From contig CALIAC010000008.1 in NCBI GenBank assembly GCA_938041555.1, forward strand, positions 1 to 18,744: a stretch of 18,744 nucleotides of DNA, in the 5' to 3' direction. The notes below the pieces were generated by a model, which did no database searches, was not told where the DNA came from, and saw only the letters and a list, made by a program, of their open reading frames with translations. Origin of the DNA: an uncultured Candidatus Saccharibacteria bacterium. Lineage in GTDB: Bacteria > Patescibacteriota > Saccharimonadia > Saccharimonadales > Saccharimonadaceae. The translations under genes and the position numbers were made by a program. Positions 13,775 to 18,744 of this stretch are shown one piece after another. Positions within the stretch are counted from its first letter, which is position 1; the number at the start of each line of letters is the position of its first letter.

Positions 13775-14187
13775 CTTCCTAGGGAGCAGCTACTCATGTT
13801 GTTTTATTGAGCGTGGTGTGTCAGCTGATCTCGTGGATGTGTCTTTTTAGCGCACAAGGAAATATTGCTATTTTCGAGAATTTTGACACTTATACCGCAC
13901 AAAAGAAGTGCGCGTATGATGCTTGTACAATCTAAGCCGCTCTCGCCATGTTGTTCGGTTCACGTGTAAAAACCAGTGTCGTAATAGGTTTCAGCTTTAG
14001 CACTAGAAGACTAATATTATCAAAAGGAATTGACCTTTATCGTGTTTCGTCAAAGGAAGCGACCTGAGAATTGGCAGGACTTGAAATCTAGACAAGGAAG
14101 CTGCGCAAAAGAAGGAGAGAATGGAAATTACTTCATTTGAGCATGACAAATAATCACCAAGGAAACCATTGTGGAGTTTAGAGCTAT
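13775..14187. other. Gene-free stretch of about 0.4 kb
   Basis: No convincing coding frame is present here; the short ones lack a start signal and a protein-like composition. Seen: TTGACA (13883-13888) without a partner -10, TACAAT (13926-13931), a 5-bp hairpin CGCAC/GTGCG (13896-13900, 13908-13912), and purine-rich GGAAG-type words near 14050-14130. I compared it by eye with tRNA, tmRNA, SRP RNA and RNase P RNA cores and found no match. It may hold an unrecognised small RNA, a long 3' region of the gene ending at 14188, or a decayed gene. Confidence 0.4.
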
Positions 14188-14838
14188 CTACAGTGTCGCA
14201 AGATATATCAATACAATGATCGCCACCATTGCACCAAGTGTGACTGCTAGGTTGCGCAGGCGCGAGATCCACGAAAATACGCCAATGCTCAGTGCCATCA
14301 AAATCGTAATAACCGGCACCACGACATACCATGACGATGCTGCCAGCCACGTAAGCACTGGCCAGAGACCGACTGCCGTCGCAAGCATAACAAGAGCAGG
14401 ACGATACACCCGGCGCTGCACCAAAAATATAAGTCCGAGGATCACTGCCACAACCGTTGCGCTCAAAACCGTATAGAACGTAGGCGTGCCACAGCTTGCT
14501 GGATTAGCACTACCAAGGCCACACACCGCACCAAACACCCCGAGGTTGGCAACGAGCAGCAACACTGCACTCGTCACCAGGCCAGTAATGGCCGCACCTA
14601 TCATAATTTGCCCCATATCGGGCCACGATAAGTTCACAAAATGCTCGGTGTCTTCGGATGTATCGAGCACACCACCCTGAGCAAAGGGGTTGTCGATTGC
14701 TCGGCTGTGGTCAAGCCCATCGTCAAGCACCGTCTTGGTAATGGTCGCCGTTTTGGCAGTTTTTGCTTTTTTAGCTTGGCGCGCCGCTTCCGCCACTTCA
14801 TCTGGGTCGGCGGTGCGTGCGTATATCTGTTCGTCCAT
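14188..14838 (-). CDS. Polytopic membrane protein of unknown function
   Basis: The ATG at 14838, with GGAG 9 nt upstream, gives 216 residues; the longer TTG-started frame is rejected on that basis. A charged cytoplasmic part (1-68), with Lys/Ala repeats (RQAKKAKTAKTATITK) and an acidic stretch, precedes about five membrane helices (roughly 76-97, 119-141, 147-163, 168-188 and 195-216). A loop after helix 1 holds two cysteines (VCGLGSANPASCG) that could form an external disulfide. The low-complexity tail resembles that of the aquaporin-like protein in style. No family is recognised. It lies 37 nt downstream of the PAP2 stop on the same strand with a TATAAT in the gap, so it may be expressed both with PAP2 and alone. 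Confidence 0.85.
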   Translation of the reverse strand: MDEQIYARTADPDEVAEAARQAKKAKTAKTATITKTVLDDGLDHSRAIDNPFAQGGVLDTSEDTEHFVNLSWPDMGQIMIGAAITGLVTSAVLLLVANLGVFGAVCGLGSANPASCGTPTFYTVLSATVVAVILGLIFLVQRRVYRPALVMLATAVGLWPVLTWLAASSWYVVVPVITILMALSIGVFSWISRLRNLAVTLGAMVAIIVLIYLATL

Positions 14839-14869
14839 ATTATCTAGCTCCAATTCCTTACTGGGAGCT

Positions 14870-14875
14870 ATTATA
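14870..14875 (-). promoter_or_regulatory. -10 before the unknown membrane protein
   Basis: TATAAT on the minus strand lies 31 nt before the ATG at 14838. The -35 (TAGCAA at 17 nt) is poor. Confidence 0.4.
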
Positions 14876-15370
14876 TTATGTTTTTGCCGATTTTGCTAGT
14901 CTGCGCCAGAATTTTTTGTGATGTGGCACGTACCATACAGCACCCAGCAGTGCAACGGCCACCCCACCAGCGACATCGAGCGGTGTATGTACCAGTGCCG
15001 CCACGCGGCCAAGGCACACCAGTACTGTCATAACGAACAGCGCGAGGGAGAGCAACCGCCGGCGCGTCACATACCATACCGCTAGGGTAAGAAACATCGC
15101 AAAGAGTGCATGATCGGACGGAAAGCCGGGATTATTGAGATAGAGCGCACCTGGGTCGGTGCCGAGTTTTTCAAATGGCCGGAGCGTCTCGGGTTGCCAG
15201 AGCGCACCAATAACTTTCGCACACCAATAGGACGTCAGGCCAGCCATAAATACGCGTGCGTAACGTTGGTAGCGTTGGGCTTGAGGTGCACGAAAAAATA
15301 GTGCAAAAAGAGCTACAGCGACAATCGGGATCATAAGCCCATCAGCAACCAAGCGAACAATGGCATTCAT
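14876..15370 (-). CDS. PAP2 family membrane phosphatase
   Basis: From the ATG at 15370 the protein has 164 residues, the normal size for small bacterial PAP2 enzymes. It shows LRP (63-65), PSDHALF (85-91; His87) and GRVAALVHTPLDV (121-133; Arg122, His128, Asp132), the three parts of the PAP2 site, within about five membrane helices. Such enzymes remove phosphate from lipid phosphates or undecaprenyl diphosphate at the outer face of the membrane; recycling the cell-wall lipid carrier is the likeliest role. The frame is open 300 nt further upstream, but that part overlaps the four-Cys protein in another frame and looks non-coding (Lys/Ser/Arg-rich). TGGTATAAT ends 6 nt before this ATG, so a leaderless message is likely. 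Confidence 0.93.
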   Translation of the reverse strand: MNAIVRLVADGLMIPIVAVALFALFFRAPQAQRYQRYARVFMAGLTSYWCAKVIGALWQPETLRPFEKLGTDPGALYLNNPGFPSDHALFAMFLTLAVWYVTRRRLLSLALFVMTVLVCLGRVAALVHTPLDVAGGVAVALLGAVWYVPHHKKFWRRLAKSAKT

Positions 15371-15376
15371 ACCCCT

Positions 15377-15385
15377 ATTATACCA
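15377..15385 (-). promoter_or_regulatory. Extended -10 of the PAP2 gene, leaderless type
   Basis: TGGTATAAT on the minus strand is followed by exactly 6 nt (AGGGGT) and the ATG. AGGGG is too close to the ATG to act as a normal Shine-Dalgarno. Confidence 0.65.
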
Positions 15386-15428
15386 CTGCTCGGGGGTTTT
15401 GTGTGATGGATTTAACCCACATCTGAGA

Positions 15429-15938
15429 TCACTTTTGTATCTGTCGAGCAGGCTGCTGATTTGCTTTCGGGACATCAAGCAACTTCCCAACCGCATTGAT
15501 GATCTGCTGGATGACTGTTGGCTTGGTCGATTGTTCCATCTTCGGACGTGCTGGTGGAGCTTTGATAACGTTAGCTGGTGGCATGTTGATCGTATGAGCT
15601 GGGGGTCTTTGTACTTCAGGAGGTCGCTGTGCTTTTGGCTTGGTCTGTTCTTTCTTCTTGACATTGGCAATCACAACATTGATACGGTCGTCGTCAAGGA
15701 CTTTTTTGTATGACACTTCTGCGCTGTCGCCACCAGTGTATTCTCCACCAGCTTGCTGAGCAATTTGGTTCGGATTGCAGGCTTCGGGGTTCTTGACACT
15801 GCAGATGCGGGCAAGTGGGCATGCATTACAGGCCGCTTGGCCGATCCGCTCCTGCGCAATCCGCCGCGCATTTTCTTGCCAGGCTGCAATTTCCTCCGGC
15901 GAGCGCTTGGTTGGTGCTTTGGTAAGCTGCTCACTCAT
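15429..15938 (-). CDS. Small four-cysteine protein with proline-rich tail, nrd operon
   Basis: From the ATG at 15938, which overlaps the stop of the flavin reductase (ATGA), the protein has 169 residues. A helical N-terminus (13-35, SPEEIAAWQENARRIAQER) leads into a cluster Cys37-x2-Cys40-Pro-x4-Cys46-x7-Cys54. The Cys-x2-Cys-Pro-x4-Cys part resembles the cluster of WhiB-type [4Fe-4S] proteins, although there the fourth Cys lies far upstream. Residues about 85-145 are Lys/Pro-rich with repeated PPA-type units (RPPE, RPPA, MPPA, APPA), probably disordered, and a short helix (VIQQIINAVGKLLDV) ends the protein. I do not recognise a family. Its place as last gene after nrdD, nrdG and a flavin reductase suggests an iron-sulfur electron carrier or scaffold; this is inference. 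A Met nine codons upstream (15965) is a less likely start. Confidence 0.85.
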   Translation of the reverse strand: MSEQLTKAPTKRSPEEIAAWQENARRIAQERIGQAACNACPLARICSVKNPEACNPNQIAQQAGGEYTGGDSAEVSYKKVLDDDRINVVIANVKKKEQTKPKAQRPPEVQRPPAHTINMPPANVIKAPPARPKMEQSTKPTVIQQIINAVGKLLDVPKANQQPARQIQK

Positions 15939-16621
15939 TCGAAAAACACCTCTGTTGCAATACATTTACTCGCAATACCGCGCGCAGTGAGCCCCTGCCA
16001 CATTGCTCGCGTAAATGCAACTGAACCACACACCAGATAGTGTGCCGCTGGGTTGATGCACGTATCGAGGTCAATTCGCCCCTGGTGTATCTTAGGCGAG
16101 ACTGTTGCTTGGCGTGTCACGAAGTGGTGAAGCGACAGTTGTGGGTAGCGCACCTCATATGCAGCAAGGTCAGCCGCAAAGACGATATCGTCGATGGTCC
16201 GATTGCTATACATGAGCTGAATATTCCGATGCGGATCACGCGCGCATTCGCTCTTGATAATGCTCCACACCGGACTAATACCGACTCCAGCCGCAATCCC
16301 CACGAGCGGGCGATCTGTCAGTGGATTAAAGTATCCATACGCCGCCGAAAACATTAGTTGGTCACCTACCTGCCGGCTGCATAGGTAGTGAGAATACTCA
16401 CCGCCAATATCCTTCACGGTAATACTCAGATATGTTTCGCCAGGCCAACTCGATAGGCTATATGCCTTGCCCTCAGGCGTGCGCGACTCTGGCTTGATAA
16501 CGGTAATGTATTGTCCGGCTGTATAGCGAAATGCTGTGTCGCCTTTGGCATCAAACACCAGCGTTGCTACATCGTGTGTGTGCTGAATCACTTGCTGGAT
16601 TGTCCCTGTATAGTACTGCAT
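15935..16621 (-). CDS. Ferredoxin-NADP reductase family flavoprotein, nrd operon
   Basis: The 228-residue protein is a minimal two-domain FNR-type oxidoreductase. The FAD-binding barrel covers about 1-98, with KAYSLSS (52-58) in place of the usual RxYS flavin motif. The NAD(P)-binding domain follows, with GIAAGVGISPVWSI (108-121), YSNR (138-141), VCGS (197-200) and the C-terminal EVFF. It has no 2Fe-2S domain, so it must pass electrons to a separate carrier. The ATG at 16621 shares a base with the nrdG stop (TGATG), which decides the start over Met 15 nt upstream. Its 3' end overlaps the four-Cys protein. Enzymes of this type reduce flavodoxin or ferredoxin; in E. coli a flavodoxin and its reductase supply electrons to NrdG. 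A dedicated role in NrdG reduction is therefore likely but inferred. Confidence 0.92.
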   Translation of the reverse strand: MQYYTGTIQQVIQHTHDVATLVFDAKGDTAFRYTAGQYITVIKPESRTPEGKAYSLSSWPGETYLSITVKDIGGEYSHYLCSRQVGDQLMFSAAYGYFNPLTDRPLVGIAAGVGISPVWSIIKSECARDPHRNIQLMYSNRTIDDIVFAADLAAYEVRYPQLSLHHFVTRQATVSPKIHQGRIDLDTCINPAAHYLVCGSVAFTRAMWQGLTARGIASKCIATEVFFE

Positions 16622-17313
16622 CAGTGCACCACGCATTCTGTTACATAGCGCTGCATAATGTGCTGAGCTTGGGCCATCTCCTCGTCGGTAAAACTCGTTT
16701 CATCACAAAAGCGGCTACTCACCAGCGTATCGCTTGCAATAAAATGCTGCAGGGCAAAGCGCTGTGCGCCGTGCACCATCTGCCCGACCGCATCGAAGTC
16801 TGCTGGCTCAAGCTGCCCCCGCACAATCGTTGTGCGAAACTCGTGATCGACCCGGCTTCGGATGAGGTCGATACTTTCCATAATCGCATCAGTGTCAATT
16901 GGCCGCGCGGCAATTTCTACGTACTTCTCCAGTGGTCCCTTAATATCCATTGCCACGAAGTCGAGCAGTTGCTCATCCAGCATCTGGCGCAGCATTGCTG
17001 GGTGGGTCCCATTGGTATCGAGCTTGACGAGGAAACCGAGCTGCTTGATAGCCCGAATGAAGTCAGGCAAATCCTCACTCATCGTTGGTTCACCACCACT
17101 GATCGCGACGCCATCAAGCAAGCCAACCCGCCGCGCAAGAAAATCAAGAATCTCCGCCTCAGGGATACAGCCAATATACTGCTCAGGTAAGACGAGTTCT
17201 GGATTATGGCAGTAACCGCAGCGCATATTGCAGCCAATCAAGAAGACTGCCGCACAGGTGTGGCCTGGGTAGTCGACTGTGCTAAACTTTTGGATACCAC
17301 CGATCTGAACCAT
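16621..17313 (-). CDS. nrdG: Anaerobic ribonucleotide reductase activating protein (radical SAM)
   Basis: From the ATG at 17313 the protein has 230 residues. The radical-SAM motif Cys28-x3-Cys32-x2-Cys35 (CNMRCGYC) binds a [4Fe-4S] cluster, and SGGEPTM (72-78) is the SAM-binding GGE motif. FSTVDYPGHTCAAVFLIGCN near the N-terminus is typical of the NrdG-type activases in the larger (about 230-residue) class. It cleaves S-adenosylmethionine reductively to place the glycyl radical on NrdD. The start is set by GGGAGG exactly 6 nt upstream; the earlier ATG (17319) directly abuts that sequence and is unlikely. It follows nrdD by 25 nt and is translationally coupled to the flavin reductase downstream. 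Confidence 0.97.
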   Translation of the reverse strand: MVQIGGIQKFSTVDYPGHTCAAVFLIGCNMRCGYCHNPELVLPEQYIGCIPEAEILDFLARRVGLLDGVAISGGEPTMSEDLPDFIRAIKQLGFLVKLDTNGTHPAMLRQMLDEQLLDFVAMDIKGPLEKYVEIAARPIDTDAIMESIDLIRSRVDHEFRTTIVRGQLEPADFDAVGQMVHGAQRFALQHFIASDTLVSSRFCDETSFTDEEMAQAQHIMQRYVTECVVH

Positions 17314-17338
17314 CACCATCCTCCCTTCTTCCTATTAT

Positions 17339-18744
17339 TTAAGCATCGATTGTATCAGCTGCTTTGTCGTAGTGGTAGCGCAGCGCAAACTCTGCTTGCT
17401 TGCCCTTATTCCACTGCTGCACCGGCCGCAAATAGCCCACTACCCGCGAATATATCTCACACGGCTCCTGGCACTGTGGGCACGCCTCATGTTCCCCACG
17501 CAGATAGCCATGATTCTTGCAAACACTAAAGCTCGGACTGATCGTAAAGTATGGCAAACGATAATTGTGACAGATTGTTCGCACGAGCCCTTTGAGTGTT
17601 GTAGGGTCATCCATTCGCTCACCAAGGAAGAAGTGAATGACAGTGCCACCAGTATATTTGGTCTGTAATTCGTCTTGGAGATCAAGTAGCTCGAAGAGAT
17701 CGTCGGTGTAATTGACCGGCAGGTGTGTGCTGTTGGTGTAGAACGGCGCTGGCACCGCCTTGCCGATACCGTTGGCAAAATGCGCTACTTCTGGGTAGTC
17801 GCGCTGGTCGATCTGCGCCAGGCGGTAGGTCGTGCCCTCGGCTGGTGTTGCCTCAAGATTATAATTATTGCCAGTTTCTTCTTGGAATTTCACGAGCGTC
17901 TCGCGCATCAGATCGAGCGTCCGCTCAGCAAATTCCCGCCCCGCAGCCTGACCGATGTCTGCGCCAAGGAGATTAAGCGCTGCCTCATTCATGCCAATCA
18001 GGCCAATCGTCGAGAAATGATTCTTCCAGTATTCACCAAAGCGCCGCTTGATATCGCGTAGATAAAACTTGGTATAGGGGTAGAGGTTGGCATCGGTCAA
18101 GCGCTCGAGTGTTTTGCGCTTAACTTCGAGACTATCACGCGCGTGCTCCATAAGGTGGACGAGACCAGCCCGAAACGCTGCTTCGTCACTCGACTTCAGT
18201 GCCAAGCGAGGCAAGTTAATCGTCACCACACCAACCGACCCCGTCATTGGGTTACTCCCAAATAGCCCACCACCACGATACTCCAGTTGACGATTATCAA
18301 TCCTCAGGCGGCAGCACATACTACGCGCGTCTTCTGGGCTCATATCACTATTCACAAAATTACTAAAGTATGGAATGCCGTATTTTGCACTGGCTTCCCA
18401 CAGGTTGTCAATCACAGGATTATCCCAGTCGAAATCAGCCGTGATATTATACGTCGGAATCGGAAAAGTAAAGACCCGTCCATTAGCATCACCCTCCGTC
18501 ATCACCTCAAGCAGTGCCCGATTAAAGGTATTCATCTCATCCTGGTAGTCGCCGTAGTTGGTCTCTTGCATCTCTCCGCCAATGATTACAGGTGTGCCTG
18601 CCATATGCTTAGGACATTCGAGGTCAAGCGTGATGTTCGTAAATGGTGTCTGGAAGCCAACACGCGTCGGCACATTAACATTAAAGACAAATTCTTGAAT
18701 AGCCTGTTTTACTTCTTTATAGCTCAATTTGTCGGCACGAATAA
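17339..18744 (-). CDS. nrdD: Anaerobic ribonucleoside-triphosphate reductase, C-terminal two thirds (runs off right edge)
   Basis: The frame is open to the window edge and gives about 467 residues of a protein that is normally about 700. Visible features are the family core VNVPTRVGFQTPFTNITLDL near the edge, the active-site cysteine region SMCCRLRID, a Cys-rich zinc site (VCKNHGYLRGEHEACPQCQEPC, split here as Cys-x13-Cys-x2-Cys-x3-Cys) and the glycyl-radical motif RVVGYL followed by VQQWNKGKQAEF. It makes deoxyribonucleotides without oxygen using a glycyl radical installed by NrdG. The apparent start at the TTG near 18727 is only where the frame meets the edge; the codons before it (IRADK) continue the coding sequence. 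The reductant (formate or thiol type) cannot be decided from this part. Confidence 0.97.
   Translation of the reverse strand, partial: IRADKLSYKEVKQAIQEFVFNVNVPTRVGFQTPFTNITLDLECPKHMAGTPVIIGGEMQETNYGDYQDEMNTFNRALLEVMTEGDANGRVFTFPIPTYNITADFDWDNPVIDNLWEASAKYGIPYFSNFVNSDMSPEDARSMCCRLRIDNRQLEYRGGGLFGSNPMTGSVGVVTINLPRLALKSSDEAAFRAGLVHLMEHARDSLEVKRKTLERLTDANLYPYTKFYLRDIKRRFGEYWKNHFSTIGLIGMNEAALNLLGADIGQAAGREFAERTLDLMRETLVKFQEETGNNYNLEATPAEGTTYRLAQIDQRDYPEVAHFANGIGKAVPAPFYTNSTHLPVNYTDDLFELLDLQDELQTKYTGGTVIHFFLGERMDDPTTLKGLVRTICHNYRLPYFTISPSFSVCKNHGYLRGEHEACPQCQEPCEIYSRVVGYLRPVQQWNKGKQAEFALRYHYDKAADTIDA

Noticed and set aside
14060..14100. tRNA T-arm-like word (TTTCAAGTCC) on the minus strand
   Set aside because: The flanking bases do not form the 5-bp T stem and no acceptor, D or anticodon arms can be drawn.
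15371..15670. 100-residue N-terminal extension of the PAP2 protein
   Set aside because: It overlaps the four-Cys gene in another frame, has a Lys/Ser/Arg-rich non-protein-like composition, and a promoter lies directly before the internal ATG at 15370.
1..18744. CRISPR array, insertion sequence or prophage
   Set aside because: No regularly spaced repeats, transposase, integrase or terminal inverted repeats were seen.

Overview
The window looks like a stretch of a Patescibacteria/CPR genome, most probably a Candidatus Saccharibacteria (TM7) lineage. The reasons are indirect: compact gene packing at roughly even GC, several small membrane proteins without recognisable families, an anaerobic ribonucleotide reductase with its activase, Gram-positive-style secreted proteins, and TGA used as a true stop (which argues against SR1/Gracilibacteria, where TGA is read as glycine). 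This placement is inference; no rRNA is present.

Layout. The left edge is the 5' part of pheT (minus strand, running off the window). Next come an EXLDI-type small protein (minus) and a DUF6882-like protein and a secreted alpha/beta hydrolase (both plus). A minus-strand block follows: CPBP membrane protease, PadR regulator and DUF2812 membrane protein, apparently one regulated unit; then a second, paralogous alpha/beta hydrolase translationally coupled to an HXXEE membrane protein; then an aquaporin-like channel. A plus-strand unit holds a small one-helix membrane protein, pheS and a cytidine-deaminase-like protein. It is followed by a secreted GH16 glycosidase with C-terminal leucine-rich repeats (minus), an ASCH-domain protein (plus), rmuC (minus), a gene-free 0.4 kb stretch, an unknown polytopic membrane protein (minus) and a PAP2 phosphatase (minus). 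The right edge is a tightly coupled minus-strand operon: nrdD (partial), nrdG, an FNR-type flavin reductase and a small four-cysteine protein.

How the genes work together. The most system-like unit is the right-hand operon. Overlapping stop/start codons tie nrdG to a ferredoxin-NADP-reductase-like flavoprotein and to a protein with a WhiB-like Cys cluster plus a proline-rich tail. I propose this is a dedicated electron-delivery chain for the radical-SAM activase of the anaerobic ribonucleotide reductase. The second notable signal concerns expression: many genes carry an extended -10 (TGnTATAcT or TGnTATAaT), and in several the ATG starts 6-7 nt after the -10 hexamer, which predicts leaderless mRNAs, while other genes in the same window have strong Shine-Dalgarno sequences. 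Several start codons were moved downstream on Shine-Dalgarno or coupling evidence (the EXLDI-type protein, aquaporin, the 217-residue membrane protein, PAP2, nrdG, the flavin reductase and the four-Cys protein).
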